In this document: positions 1 to 8,913 of the stretch, in pieces
Position numbering within the stretch: the first letter of the stretch is position 1
Layout: each line of letters begins with the position of its first letter
Assembly (NCBI GenBank): GCA_024710905.1
Contig: JANJTV010000055.1
Location: 33,146 to 97,145, forward strand
Direction of reading: 5' to 3'
Origin: Anaerolineales bacterium
GTDB lineage: Bacteria > Chloroflexota > Anaerolineae > Anaerolineales > Villigracilaceae
DNA: 64,000 bases
The notes under the pieces: model-generated
Told to the model about the DNA's origin: nothing
Database searches by the model: none
What the model saw: only the letters and a program-made list of their open reading frames with translations
Made by a program: the position numbers and the translations under genes

Positions 1-626
1 GCATCAGCGGGCAGGTTGGCCAGGAAATCATTCAGGCTGTTGAATAGCTGCTCATCTTCCACAATCGGGGTGCTGATGGAGGCCGCAGCTTCAGGCATAC
101 TGCCGGTTTCAAGGGGCAGGCCAGCCTTCACCCAAGCACCGGTCCCGCCGCCCAGGTTAATCACATTGGTATAACCCAGCATCCGCAGGGCCATCATAGC
201 CATACCACCACGGTGACCGGAAGCGCAATAGATCACGATCTGATCATCCAGGCCAGGGAGCTTATCCAGGTTCTGGAGCAGTTCGCGCACAGGGATATGC
301 ACCGCCCCTGCAATGTAACCATTGGCTTCCAGTTCGGCAGCTTCGCGGACATCCACCAGGAAAATCGGGGCTTCGGCCAGGGCTTCATTCAGCTTGGCCG
401 CGCTGATGGACCCGTATGCTTGATCGGGTGGAACAGAAGCCCAGAAACCGGCAAACAGGCTGGGCCAATCCGGTGTGGAGGGTTCCACCACCGGGGCTTC
501 GCTGGAAGCAGGTGCTTCCTCAACAACTGGCGCGGCGGTTTCTTCCACTGCGGCGGGGCCACAAGCGCCCAGCAGCAAGCTGAGTACCAGCGCGAGAGCA
601 AGCAGGAAATGCATTTTTTTGTTCAT
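1..626 (-). CDS. Rhodanese-like domain lipoprotein (3' end outside window)
   Basis: The protein starts with a lipoprotein signal peptide (MNKKMHFLLALALVLS, then a lipobox ending LLGAC) and a short Glu/Pro/Ala-rich linker. A rhodanese domain follows from about residue 75, with the catalytic-loop sequence VIYCASGHRGG, so the active-site cysteine is present. The family moves sulfane sulfur; an extracytoplasmic lipid-anchored copy may handle thiosulfate, polysulfide or cyanide, which is inference. The ATG at 626 has a GGAG-type Shine-Dalgarno sequence. It lies 28 nt downstream of the multiheme cytochrome gene on the same strand, so the two are probably one transcript linked to respiratory sulfur or electron transfer. 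The C-terminus runs off the window at position 1. Confidence 0.85.
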   Translation of the reverse strand, partial: MNKKMHFLLALALVLSLLLGACGPAAVEETAAPVVEEAPASSEAPVVEPSTPDWPSLFAGFWASVPPDQAYGSISAAKLNEALAEAPIFLVDVREAAELEANGYIAGAVHIPVRELLQNLDKLPGLDDQIVIYCASGHRGGMAMMALRMLGYTNVINLGGGTGAWVKAGLPLETGSMPEAAASISTPIVEDEQLFNSLNDFLANLPAD

Positions 627-654
627 CGTTCACTCCTTGTACATATAGAATGGT

Positions 655-1797
655 TTATGGATTTCCATAAACAGGTGGAATATTGGGTACGATCACAGGA
701 CCATTGGCCTGAAGTTCCTCCGGTTTGACCTTATCGGCCGTCAGGAAAAGTTCCGCATTCCCATGACAGGCATTGCAGGAAGCTGTCTGGGGGGTATTGC
801 GCTGGATATTATGCGGGGTTGCATACGCCCAGGTGGGCAGCAGGCTGAAATTGGGCAGTAGCTCTTCTCCGTAGTACTGATAAGAGGTTGGCGAAACAGG
901 CACATGGCGAACAACAACATACTCGTAAGGCCGGTGGTAGTTCTGGTTGGGATTACGTCCGATGAAAAATCCCATATAGCTCGCTTCGGTCTCAAAGAAC
1001 GGGTTGCCGGAGGTTTCGCTAATGGCCACATGGCAGCCATCACAACTGGTGTATTGCACACTATGGCAAACCTGGCAGGACAGCTTATCCCCGTGCAGGG
1101 TATGATAGGAAATTGTGTCCTCCGGTTTACCAACCTGCTCATGACAACTTTCGCATGACGGAACCTGGGCGCCGGAATACCGGTTGGTCGATTGGAAGGC
1201 CGCCTGACTGGTGTCGTGACACTCTTTGCAAGCCGCAGTCGAGTCATGCATATCGGCGCCGGTGTGGCAGGTTACACAATTCATACGGCCAACCCGGAAG
1301 TGCACATCACCGGGGAATCCTTCGTTTTTGCCGAGATATTCATTTCCGACCCGGCTGCCATGACAGGCCGTACAGTTGCGCGTCATGGACGGGGTCTTGT
1401 TGACAACATGCCCGGAGATAAAGCCGCCGCCCACCGAACCTGGCTGGCTGATGTGACAGTCGCCGCATGAGGTATGGCAGGACGCACAATGGTTGTCAAA
1501 CATCTCTTCCAGCGCCGGGTGGTTTTCAGGCACACTTCGGGCATCCAATGCATCCCAGTAACCACCCAGGGAAGCATGCAGGCTGTCCTCAAAATGCTCG
1601 GTAACATTCATGTGGCAGGTCGTGCAGGAATTGTCCGGCCCGCTGCTGGGATCCGCGATCATATTTGCATGGGCAGTTTCCATATCCGCAGACTGGGTGC
1701 CGCCATGGCAGACAACGCATTGAATCTGGCCGTGCACCGTGGCTGAGAATTCCTCACCCGTGATAAATACTTTCTCCCATGGCTCCAACGGAGCCAC
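655..1797 (-). CDS. Multiheme cytochrome c, main part (11 CXXCH) after an in-frame TGA
   Basis: This 380-residue frame carries eleven CXXCH haem-attachment motifs (CVVCH, CTTCH, CASCH, CGDCH, CTACH, CVTCH, CKECH, CESCH, CQVCH, CDGCH, CNACH). There is no signal peptide, although periplasmic or surface export is required for haem attachment. The missing signal peptide and a twelfth haem motif lie directly upstream in the same frame at 1807-2058, separated only by a TGA and two glycine codons. The simplest reading is a single 468-codon lipoprotein dodecahaem cytochrome split by one nonsense codon. The apparent start of this part is GTG at 1797 without a convincing Shine-Dalgarno sequence. The likely role is electron transfer to or from extracytoplasmic acceptors. 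It may be a recent pseudogene, a readthrough gene or an assembly error. Confidence 0.75.
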   Translation of the reverse strand: MAPLEPWEKVFITGEEFSATVHGQIQCVVCHGGTQSADMETAHANMIADPSSGPDNSCTTCHMNVTEHFEDSLHASLGGYWDALDARSVPENHPALEEMFDNHCASCHTSCGDCHISQPGSVGGGFISGHVVNKTPSMTRNCTACHGSRVGNEYLGKNEGFPGDVHFRVGRMNCVTCHTGADMHDSTAACKECHDTSQAAFQSTNRYSGAQVPSCESCHEQVGKPEDTISYHTLHGDKLSCQVCHSVQYTSCDGCHVAISETSGNPFFETEASYMGFFIGRNPNQNYHRPYEYVVVRHVPVSPTSYQYYGEELLPNFSLLPTWAYATPHNIQRNTPQTASCNACHGNAELFLTADKVKPEELQANGPVIVPNIPPVYGNP

Positions 1798-1806
1798 ATC
1801 GCCCCC

Positions 1807-2058
1807 TCAGCCAACACCTTTTGATTCGGCTTCGTGGGCCACTTCGGGTACGGCCAGCAATGTCAATTTTTCCTGATCAGTATGGCAGGCCAGGCACTCA
1901 TCCACATATTTTGGTGAGGCCGTTGGCGCCGCTGTTGGCGTATCGGGCACATCCGTCGGCTCAACAGGTGCAGGGGTCTCAGGGATTGCAGCGGGAGCGC
2001 ATGCCCCAAGGATGAAACTGACCAACAACAGGAAATGCAGCAATCTCGCAAGTTTCAT
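1807..2058 (-). CDS. Multiheme cytochrome c, N-terminal lipoprotein part ended by TGA
   Basis: These 83 codons encode a lipoprotein signal peptide (MKLARLLHFLLLVSF, lipobox ILGAC), a Pro/Thr-rich spacer and one haem motif, CLACH. The frame then ends at TGA (1807-1809) and continues in the same phase into the eleven-haem part. A free 83-residue monohaem peptide is possible, but the shared frame and direct adjacency argue for one interrupted gene. The ATG at 2058 is preceded by a strong AGGAAGGAG-like ribosome-binding site. A Crp/Fnr-type palindrome lies 25-44 nt upstream of the start. Confidence 0.7.
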   Translation of the reverse strand: MKLARLLHFLLLVSFILGACAPAAIPETPAPVEPTDVPDTPTAAPTASPKYVDECLACHTDQEKLTLLAVPEVAHEAESKGVG

Positions 2059-2082
2059 TCCATCTCCTTCCTCGATCGTCTA

Positions 2083-2102
2083 ATTGTGATATTTTTCACA
2101 AT
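2083..2102. promoter_or_regulatory. Crp/Fnr-type operator palindrome (TGTGA-N6-TCACA)
   Basis: The 20-nt perfect palindrome ATTGTGA-N6-TCACAAT matches the Crp consensus half-sites exactly and is close to Fnr-type sites. It sits just upstream of the multiheme cytochrome start at 2058, where a redox- or cAMP-responsive Crp/Fnr family regulator could act. The palindrome is seen directly; the regulator is inferred. Confidence 0.6.
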
Positions 2103-2131
2103 ACACACATTATATCGACCGCTTTGCACCT

Positions 2132-2174
2132 TATAAGTGACAATCATCATGTTCGCTTATCAGTCTCACTTATA
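2132..2174. repeat. Perfect 9-bp inverted repeat in the cytochrome/P450 divergent region
   Basis: TATAAGTGA (2132-2140) and TCACTTATA (2166-2174) are exact reverse complements separated by 25 nt. The repeat lies about 50 bp upstream of the P450 promoter region and could bind a dimeric regulator acting on either divergent gene. It is not followed by a T-run, so a terminator is unlikely. Confidence 0.45.
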
Positions 2175-2253
2175 GGAAGAGATAAGCCAGGCTAATCCTT
2201 GCAGGGTAGCCGCACCCCGCATGTTACAATTTGCACGAATAGGAAATGGAAAA

Positions 2254-3624
2254 ATGACCACTCTTGTTACCCCCGAAAATTTATCTTCATATCCCCCGCC
2301 ACCGCAGGTACCCGGACTACCGCTGCTGGGCAGCACTATCCAATTCCTGAACCGCCCAATTGAGTTCTTCCTGGAATGCTACGAAAAATATGGCCCGGTC
2401 TTCGGCATCTCTGCGGCCAGCCAGCATTATGTTGTCCTGGCCGGCCTGGAGGCAAATCAGTTTTTGGCCCAGGAACGGGATGAGTACCTGACCAGCCGAA
2501 AGGTTTTCGGGGAGTTCGCCGCACAAATGGGCTCTGAGAACTTCCTGATCGCCATCGACGGACCCCAGCATGCTTACATGCGGAAAGTGATGCAGCGTGG
2601 TTACTCGAAAAGCGGCCTCGGCCCGCACTTGAATCAGTTCTTGCGATTGACGCATGAACGCGCCCGTCATTGGAAAGTCGGTGAAACGATTTACGTCCGT
2701 GACCAAATGCAACGCCTGGTGACCGAACAACTTGGTACAGCGCTGGCCAGGCACTCTTCCAAGGAACATTTTGAAGCCATTCGCACCTTCCTGGGTACAT
2801 TGCTGGATGTTTTCATCATCAAGCGCTATCCGCGCGCCATCCTTGCCCTGCCGTTTTACCAGCAAGCCCGCCGCAAGGTGATGGAGTTTGCCCGCCTGGT
2901 ATTGGAAGAACACCGCCAGGTCAATCCCGAAGATGCCCCTCCGCCAGACTTGGTGGACGACCTGCTGACCGCCGTTGATTGGAACGGGAACCCGCTGAAA
3001 GAAGGGGATTTACTGGCCGCCACCGTGGGTCCCTTTTTTGCCGGGATGGACACCGTCGCCAACACAATGGGCTTCATGTTATACGCCATCCTGAAACATC
3101 GCGACGTCCATGAAAAAATCCGCATGGAAGTAGAGGAGCACTTCGCAAACGGCATCCCCGAATGGCGCGACCTGCCCAAAATGGAAACGTTGTACGCCGC
3201 CACCATCGAGACCCTGCGCCGCTACCCGGTTGCCCCCTTTACACCACGCAGTGCCCGCAAGGATTTTGTCTTTGCCGGGCATCGCATAGAAGCCGGGCAA
3301 GACATCCTGGTTATCAATGGCCTGACCCACTTCCTGCCGGAATTCTTCCCCGACCCGTGGACATTTGACGTGAACCGTTATATCAAGCCACGCCAGGAAC
3401 ACAAACAGGGCCAGGGTGTGTTTGCACCCTATACTCTCGGGCCACACACCTGCCTGGGCGCAGGCGCCGCGGAAGTACAGCTGATGGTCACGGTCGGGGC
3501 AATCCTCCAGGCTGTTGATTTAGAACTGGAACGGCCAGACTACGAAATTGTCACCAGGGTCATGCCCATTCCTGGCCCAGACCCGAACTTCAAAATCCGC
3601 GTGACCGGCCAGCGCAAGCTGTGA
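2254..3624 (+). CDS. Cytochrome P450
   Basis: This is a haem-thiolate monooxygenase of about 456 residues, the normal length for a soluble bacterial P450. The N-terminus is Pro-rich (PPPPQVPGLPLLG), as is common before the first beta sheet. The I-helix oxygen-activation motif reads FFAGMDTVA, the K-helix ExxR is ETLRR, and the Cys-ligand loop reads YTLGPHTCLG. In that loop the usual Phe is Tyr and the usual Arg is His. I chose the ATG at 2254 because AGGAAATGGA precedes it; an upstream in-frame ATG at 2221 overlaps a TACAAT hexamer at 2225-2230 that may be the -10 box. No ferredoxin or reductase partner lies nearby. The substrate is unknown. Confidence 0.9.
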   Translation: MTTLVTPENLSSYPPPPQVPGLPLLGSTIQFLNRPIEFFLECYEKYGPVFGISAASQHYVVLAGLEANQFLAQERDEYLTSRKVFGEFAAQMGSENFLIAIDGPQHAYMRKVMQRGYSKSGLGPHLNQFLRLTHERARHWKVGETIYVRDQMQRLVTEQLGTALARHSSKEHFEAIRTFLGTLLDVFIIKRYPRAILALPFYQQARRKVMEFARLVLEEHRQVNPEDAPPPDLVDDLLTAVDWNGNPLKEGDLLAATVGPFFAGMDTVANTMGFMLYAILKHRDVHEKIRMEVEEHFANGIPEWRDLPKMETLYAATIETLRRYPVAPFTPRSARKDFVFAGHRIEAGQDILVINGLTHFLPEFFPDPWTFDVNRYIKPRQEHKQGQGVFAPYTLGPHTCLGAGAAEVQLMVTVGAILQAVDLELERPDYEIVTRVMPIPGPDPNFKIRVTGQRKL

Positions 3625-3630
3625 ACCGCA

Positions 3631-6039
3631 TTACCTGCCAGGGATGGTGAAATAGAACGAAGCCCCTTTGCCCACTTCGGCTTCGGCCCAGATCTGGCCG
3701 CCATGCCGGTTAAGGATGCGCTGTACCGTGGCCAGGCCGATGCCCGTACCTTCGAATTCATCATCCCGGTGCAGGCGCTGGAAGACACCAAATAATTTAT
3801 CGACGTATTTCATGTCGAACCCGGCGCCGTTATCCTGGACATAATAAACCACCCGGCCATGCCGGGCCTGGCTGCCCACCCGGATGATCGCCGGTGAACG
3901 ACCCTGGGTATATTTAAGGGCGTTTCCAATCAGGTTTGAAAATACCTGCCTGAACAAAGCCTGGTCGGCATAGCATGGTGGCAAGTCGGTAATCTGCCAT
4001 TCAACCTGTCGGTTTTCATTCCCTACTGATAATTCATCGATCAACTCATTAACAACCGCCTGAACATTCACTTCCTGGCGTTTCAATTCCTGGCGGCCAA
4101 CCCGCGAGAACATCAGCAGGCCGTCTACGAGCTGACCCATACGGAGGGCAGCCTGCCGAATGCGGCCAAGATATTCCTGGCCGGTATCATCCAGCACATC
4201 TTCATAATCCCCGCTCAAAATGGACGCGTAACCAATCATGGCCCTCAACGGCGCGCGCAGGTCATGCGAGACCGAATAGGCAAAGGACTCCAATTCGCGG
4301 TTGCTGGCTCCCAACTGATCCACCAGGGTTTCCAGCCGGGCCTGGATCTGTTCCCGCTGCTTCAAAAGCAAAACCCCCTGCAGGGAGGTGCTGAGCAGCC
4401 CGCGCAGGGTATTGGTCAGGCCCAATTGCTCAAGCGGCACAGAAAATGTTACAAAGCCCAGCCGATCATCCTTGGAATACAACGCTTCGACGATCAGTTC
4501 CGTGTGAGAGATATCCCGCCAAGCCTCGGCGGGCAGCAGTTCGGTGGCATTAAATCGCAGGCCCCCTTCCGGCAGGCGAGTTGCGTGACCATCGTTCCAG
4601 GCATAGATGACCCTGGCCCACCCGGCCGGCTTCTGTGGGTCTTCAAACAACACAATATGACAGGCTTGAACTCCCAGGCGGGGCAACTCCATCCCCAGGG
4701 CTTCCAACAGGCTGTGCATATCAAAGGCGGTCATCAGGGCTTCGCTGACTTCACGCATGGCAACAGCGTTGCGCTCGACCTCAATGCGTTTGCGCGCTTC
4801 CAGACGCTCGATTTCCTGTCCGAGCATCTGGCGGGCCATTACGGCCAGCTGCCTGCCCCGCTGCGAATTGTCTGACAGGGATTGTGTGGCATGGAAAAAA
4901 CTTCGCAAGGCGCTTTGCCAGACAGCCAGTTCGATATCCATTTCTATGCTGCTCCTGACAGACACCGCAAGCGCTTCAAGGAAACGTTCCCCGTTTGGGC
5001 TCGACAGGTCTTCCCGGTAGGCTTCCAGCCAGGAGCTCGCCCAACGCGAGACCGGCGCCCCGGGAATGTGACGCAGGCTGCGGGTGAGCCCATATTCCAC
5101 ATCTTTTTCGATCTGTTGAACATCTTCCGCAGGGGCCACATCCCTGACGGAAGTATTGAGCTCAAAATGGCTGCACCCGCACGACTGGCGCAGGACCAGG
5201 CCCACCGGGGAGATGGTCTCCTGCTGTATCGGGTTCCCCATCAATTGGGAGAGCAGGATACTGGCAGCCTGGCGGCCTTGCTGGTAAGGGGATTGGCGCA
5301 CCGTGGTGAGCGGTGTCAGCGCAAAGCGCGACTCCAGGCTGTCATCAAAACCGGTCAGGGCCACATCCTGGGGGATTTTCAACCCAACCTGTCGCAGGAC
5401 TTGTGCCGCCCCCAGCGCCATGGAATCATTGGCGGACACCAGGGCGTCGAAACCCAGGCGCGCAGGGCTTCGTTTTGCCAGCCAGGCTTGCATGGCGCGT
5501 ACGCCCGAGTCGAAGGTGTAATCCCCTTGCAGCACCAATCGTGAACCGGCAGGCAGGTGATGTTTTTTCAAGGTTTTGAGATAGGCGTTGTAGCGAGTGT
5601 CGGACTCCTGCTGGCCACGCGGACCGCGCAAGAAGGCAATCCTCTGGGTATGGTGATGGGTAATCAGGTGATCCACCACATCATGAATCCCCTGGGTGCT
5701 ATCAACCATAATGTGTGGATGGCCGGGAATAGCCAGGGCAATCCCAATCATGGGAATGTCTTTGTAGCGGGTCAGGAATTTCAGGATTTCTTCAATCCCC
5801 ACCGGGTGGGCCAGCGTGCCGCACACGATCAGCCCATTTACATTTTGGGAGGTAACCAGGTCGTAAAGCACATTGCGCTGGGCCTCAAAACCATGATACG
5901 AACGAAGCGCCCCGCTGGTAAAACAGATCAACTGGGTGTTGGAAGCACGGGTAACATGTGCCACGCCACGCAGGATGGCCGCCTCGTAAGGGTCTTGCGT
6001 CGAGCTGATGAGCAACCCAAGGGTGATGGGAGATGTCAT
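3631..6039 (-). CDS. Soluble histidine kinase with N-terminal LacI/periplasmic-binding-like sensor domain
   Basis: The 802-residue protein opens with a LacI-type ligand-binding domain (about residues 5-300, ending VLRQSCGCSH) but has neither a DNA-binding HTH nor a signal peptide or membrane segment. A GAF-like middle region and a short coiled stretch follow. Next come a HisKA domain with SHDLRAPL (His near residue 590) and an HATPase with NLIGNALKYT, DNGAGF and GTGIGLA. It should autophosphorylate in the cytoplasm in response to a small ligand, possibly a sugar. No response regulator is adjacent. The ATG at 6039 lies 6 nt after a TACAAT hexamer on the minus strand, with TTGTTC 18 nt further upstream, so the mRNA is probably leaderless. 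Confidence 0.88.
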   Translation of the reverse strand: MTSPITLGLLISSTQDPYEAAILRGVAHVTRASNTQLICFTSGALRSYHGFEAQRNVLYDLVTSQNVNGLIVCGTLAHPVGIEEILKFLTRYKDIPMIGIALAIPGHPHIMVDSTQGIHDVVDHLITHHHTQRIAFLRGPRGQQESDTRYNAYLKTLKKHHLPAGSRLVLQGDYTFDSGVRAMQAWLAKRSPARLGFDALVSANDSMALGAAQVLRQVGLKIPQDVALTGFDDSLESRFALTPLTTVRQSPYQQGRQAASILLSQLMGNPIQQETISPVGLVLRQSCGCSHFELNTSVRDVAPAEDVQQIEKDVEYGLTRSLRHIPGAPVSRWASSWLEAYREDLSSPNGERFLEALAVSVRSSIEMDIELAVWQSALRSFFHATQSLSDNSQRGRQLAVMARQMLGQEIERLEARKRIEVERNAVAMREVSEALMTAFDMHSLLEALGMELPRLGVQACHIVLFEDPQKPAGWARVIYAWNDGHATRLPEGGLRFNATELLPAEAWRDISHTELIVEALYSKDDRLGFVTFSVPLEQLGLTNTLRGLLSTSLQGVLLLKQREQIQARLETLVDQLGASNRELESFAYSVSHDLRAPLRAMIGYASILSGDYEDVLDDTGQEYLGRIRQAALRMGQLVDGLLMFSRVGRQELKRQEVNVQAVVNELIDELSVGNENRQVEWQITDLPPCYADQALFRQVFSNLIGNALKYTQGRSPAIIRVGSQARHGRVVYYVQDNGAGFDMKYVDKLFGVFQRLHRDDEFEGTGIGLATVQRILNRHGGQIWAEAEVGKGASFYFTIPGR

Positions 6040-6045
6040 AACTTG

Positions 6046-6051
6046 ATTGTA
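6046..6051 (-). promoter_or_regulatory. -10 box of leaderless promoter for the LacI-sensor kinase
   Basis: TACAAT on the minus strand lies 6 nt before the ATG at 6039. A TTGTTC hexamer 18 nt further upstream can act as the -35 element. The spacing leaves no room for a Shine-Dalgarno sequence. Confidence 0.55.
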
Positions 6052-6151
6052 CGAGGATTTGGGGTATCAGAACAAGGGCAGTTTTGATTTCCGGGCAGCC
6101 ATTCCATATATAATCAACTTAATCTCCAAAATCCACCTTTACAGGTTCCCC

Positions 6152-8200
6152 ATGCCCAACCGACTCGCGCACGAAAACTCCCCCTATCTCATCCAGCATG
6201 CCAACAACCCCGTGGATTGGTTCCCGTGGGGTGAGCAGGCCCTGCAAAAAGCCCGCGCCGAAGACAAACCCATTTTCCTGAGCATTGGCTATGCGGCCTG
6301 CCACTGGTGCCACGTCATGGAATATGAATCCTTTGAAGACCCGGCCATTGCTGAAATCATGAACCGTCACTTTATCAACATCAAAGTCGATCGCGAAGAG
6401 CGCCCCGACCTGGATAGCATCTACATGACCGCCACCATGGCCATGACCGGTTCAGGCGGCTGGCCCATGTCGGTCTTCCTGACCCCGGACCTGCAACCCT
6501 TCTATGCCGGGACGTACTTCCCGCCCGAGCCGCGCTACAACATGCCCTCCTTCAGGGACCTGCTGACCGGCATCGCCAACGCCTGGCAGAATGAACGAGA
6601 CGAGATTTTCAGGGTCGGCGGGCAGGTCACCGAACACATCCGGCGCGCCAGTATGGCTGGCGGTAAAGCATCCCACCCGCTCACCGGCCGCCTGCTGGAG
6701 AACGCTGCCGATTACCTGGTGAATGCCTACGACTGGGGCTTTGGCGGCTGGGGCGGCGCACCGAAATTTCCCCAGCCCATGACCATCGAATTCCTACTCA
6801 GTCGCGCCACCCTGGCCGGACCAAGAACCGCCAACGGCGAAAAATATCTCAGGCCTGCCACGCACGCGCTTAAGGCCATGGCGCGCGGCGGCATGTACGA
6901 CGTGGTCGGCGGCGGATTCGCCCGCTACAGCGTGGACAACCTGTGGAAAGTCCCCCATTTTGAAAAGATGCTCTACGACAACGGCCAGCTGGCCCTGGCC
7001 TACCTGCATGGCTACCTGGTCACCCGTGATGAGCAATTCAGGCAGATCTGCGAGGAAACACTTACCTTCATCCAACGCGAATTGACCGACTCGGCAGGCG
7101 GATTCTACAGCAGCCTGGATGCCGACTCGGAAGGCGAGGAAGGTAAATTCTACGTGTGGGACTATGGCGAGATCGAAGAAAGCCTCGGCGATGAGTTTGC
7201 GTTTTTCAAGACCGCGTATGGCCTGACACCCAATGGCAACTGGGAAGGAAAAATCGTTCTGCAGCGCGCCATCGACGACGCCACGCTGGCCGCACGCCAC
7301 AACCTCAGCCGCGAAGAATGCATTCAACGCCTGCAAGCCGGTCATGCCATCCTGCTTGCCCGGCGCGGCCAACGCCACCGCCCCGGCACAGATGACAAAG
7401 TACTGGTTGCCTGGAATGCCTTTGCCCTGTCCGCCTTTGCCGAAGCCGCCCGTTTTCTTCAACGGTCCGACTTCCTTGAAACTGCCCGCCGCAATGCCCG
7501 TTTCCTGCTCGAGGCCCTGCACCAAAACGGCCGCCTGCTGCGCTCCTGGCGGGCGGGCACAGCCCGGCACAACGCCTACCTCGAGGACTACGCCGCCCTC
7601 ATCCTCGGCCTGCTGGCGCTCTACCAAAGCGACCCCGACCCGACCTGGTACGCACAGGCCTTAAGGCTGGCCGACGAAATGGTACAGCACTACGCCGATC
7701 CGCAGGGTGGATTTTTCGACACCCGCGACGACCACGAAACCCTGCTCATCCGCCCCAGGGATTTGCAGGACAACGCCACCCCCTCCGGGAATGCGCTGGC
7801 CGCCAACGCCCTGCTGCGCCTGGCCGCCTATGGCGACCACCCGGAGTGGCGCAAACTGGCCGAAGACATGCTCGCGCCGCAGCTCGAAAACGCGGTGCAA
7901 TACCCCACCGCCTTCGCCTACTGGCTGGCCGCCGCCGATTTTGCCATCGGCCCGGTGCACGAAATCGCAATTGTCGGGGAACCGAACGGACCTTTTTTGG
8001 ATGTTTTATGGAGTGAATATCGCCCGCGCATGGTGGCCGCCCTTGCCCCGGCTGGTTCCCCCGGGGCGCATCCCGTTTTACTGAACGACCGCCCGCTGGT
8101 GGCGGGCAAGCCCACCGCCTACGTCTGCCAGAACTTTACCTGCCAGCTGCCAGTGACGGATGCAAGTGAGTTTAAGAAACAACTGGACGCAATCCAATGA
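6152..8200 (+). CDS. YyaL-family DUF255 thioredoxin-like protein with glycosidase-like C-terminal domain
   Basis: The protein has about 682 residues. Its N-terminus, with [15 protein letters not shown] and the CHWC motif in AACHWCHVM, is the DUF255 thioredoxin-fold domain. The remainder is an alpha/alpha-barrel region related to six-hairpin glycosidases, including the conserved [12 protein letters not shown] and [10 protein letters not shown] segments. The whole matches the conserved YyaL/spermatogenesis-associated protein 20 architecture, whose biochemical role is not settled. The start at 6152 is chosen because the family begins with the MPNRL.HENSPYL sequence; the frame stays open 35 codons further upstream. 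A TATAAT at 6109-6114 may be its -10 box. The stop overlaps the next gene's start by 4 nt. Confidence 0.9.
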   Translation: MPNRLAHENSPYLIQHANNPVDWFPWGEQALQKARAEDKPIFLSIGYAACHWCHVMEYESFEDPAIAEIMNRHFINIKVDREERPDLDSIYMTATMAMTGSGGWPMSVFLTPDLQPFYAGTYFPPEPRYNMPSFRDLLTGIANAWQNERDEIFRVGGQVTEHIRRASMAGGKASHPLTGRLLENAADYLVNAYDWGFGGWGGAPKFPQPMTIEFLLSRATLAGPRTANGEKYLRPATHALKAMARGGMYDVVGGGFARYSVDNLWKVPHFEKMLYDNGQLALAYLHGYLVTRDEQFRQICEETLTFIQRELTDSAGGFYSSLDADSEGEEGKFYVWDYGEIEESLGDEFAFFKTAYGLTPNGNWEGKIVLQRAIDDATLAARHNLSREECIQRLQAGHAILLARRGQRHRPGTDDKVLVAWNAFALSAFAEAARFLQRSDFLETARRNARFLLEALHQNGRLLRSWRAGTARHNAYLEDYAALILGLLALYQSDPDPTWYAQALRLADEMVQHYADPQGGFFDTRDDHETLLIRPRDLQDNATPSGNALAANALLRLAAYGDHPEWRKLAEDMLAPQLENAVQYPTAFAYWLAAADFAIGPVHEIAIVGEPNGPFLDVLWSEYRPRMVAALAPAGSPGAHPVLLNDRPLVAGKPTAYVCQNFTCQLPVTDASEFKKQLDAIQ

Positions 8201-8889
8201 TGAAAAGCCGCATTTCTCCCGCTCTGATATTGTTCCTGCTCAGCGCCTGCGCCCCGGCCAGCCTGGCTGCCGCAACGCCAGCCCCAACCGCCAGCCTGGC
8301 CGAATCCACCCGCAGCGTGGATTCCGTGCCCGAACACACCAAGACCGCCCTCCCTGCGCCAGCCGCCACAAACGACATCTACACGCAAAACAACATCTCC
8401 CTGCCCGCGCCCTCCTGCGAGAACGGCCTGACGCCCTCCCAAACCGAAGGGCCGTACTACACGCCCGACACGCCGGAACGGCAAAGCCTGCTGGAAACCG
8501 GCATGCCCGGGCGGGTCGTGCGTGTGGTGGGCTATGTGCTGGACGCCAACTGCCAGCCACTGCCCAATGCCTGGCTGGATTTCTGGCAGGCGGATGCAAA
8601 CGGCGCATACGACAACAACGGCTATACGCTGCGCGGACACCAGTTTACGGACCCGCAAGGCCGCTTTTTCCTCGAGACGGTCATCCCCGGCGAATACCCC
8701 GGGCGCACGCCACATATCCACGTCAAGGTGCGCGCGGCAGGCAGCAGCAATACGCTCACCAGCCAGCTCTACTTCCCTGACGCGGCGGGCAACGAGACAG
8801 ATTTTATTTTCTCCCCTGCCCTGCTGGTCAGCATGCAGGAGAGCGAAAACGGGCTGCTGGCAACATTCAATTTTGTGATCACACCATAG
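8197..8889 (+). CDS. Secreted intradiol ring-cleavage dioxygenase-like lipoprotein
   Basis: The protein has 230 residues. It begins with a lipoprotein signal peptide with lipobox LLSAC, then an Ala/Thr/Pro-rich linker. The intradiol dioxygenase beta-sandwich follows, with TEGPYYTPD, a [11 protein letters not shown] segment and [10 protein letters not shown]. The tyrosines and the His-x-His pair that bind Fe(III) in catechol and protocatechuate dioxygenases are all present, so it may be catalytic rather than a mere structural relative. A lipid-anchored extracytoplasmic form would act on exported or environmental aromatic compounds. It is translationally coupled (ATGA overlap) to the DUF255 gene and 24 nt from the ZIP transporter gene, so the three may be one operon. 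Confidence 0.87.
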   Translation: MMKSRISPALILFLLSACAPASLAAATPAPTASLAESTRSVDSVPEHTKTALPAPAATNDIYTQNNISLPAPSCENGLTPSQTEGPYYTPDTPERQSLLETGMPGRVVRVVGYVLDANCQPLPNAWLDFWQADANGAYDNNGYTLRGHQFTDPQGRFFLETVIPGEYPGRTPHIHVKVRAAGSSNTLTSQLYFPDAAGNETDFIFSPALLVSMQESENGLLATFNFVITP

Positions 8890-8913
8890 TCCTCACCCAG
8901 AAAGCGAGTTCTT

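Noticed and set aside
2221..2256. Upstream ATG as the P450 start
   Set aside because: It has no ribosome-binding site, and the region contains a TACAAT hexamer better read as a promoter; the ATG at 2254 has AGGA upstream.
6794..7627. Long open frame (277 codons) on the minus strand inside the DUF255 gene
   Set aside because: It lies wholly antisense to a well-supported gene. Its composition is the Gly/Val/Gln-rich type of a GC-rich shadow frame, and it has no ribosome-binding site or domain.
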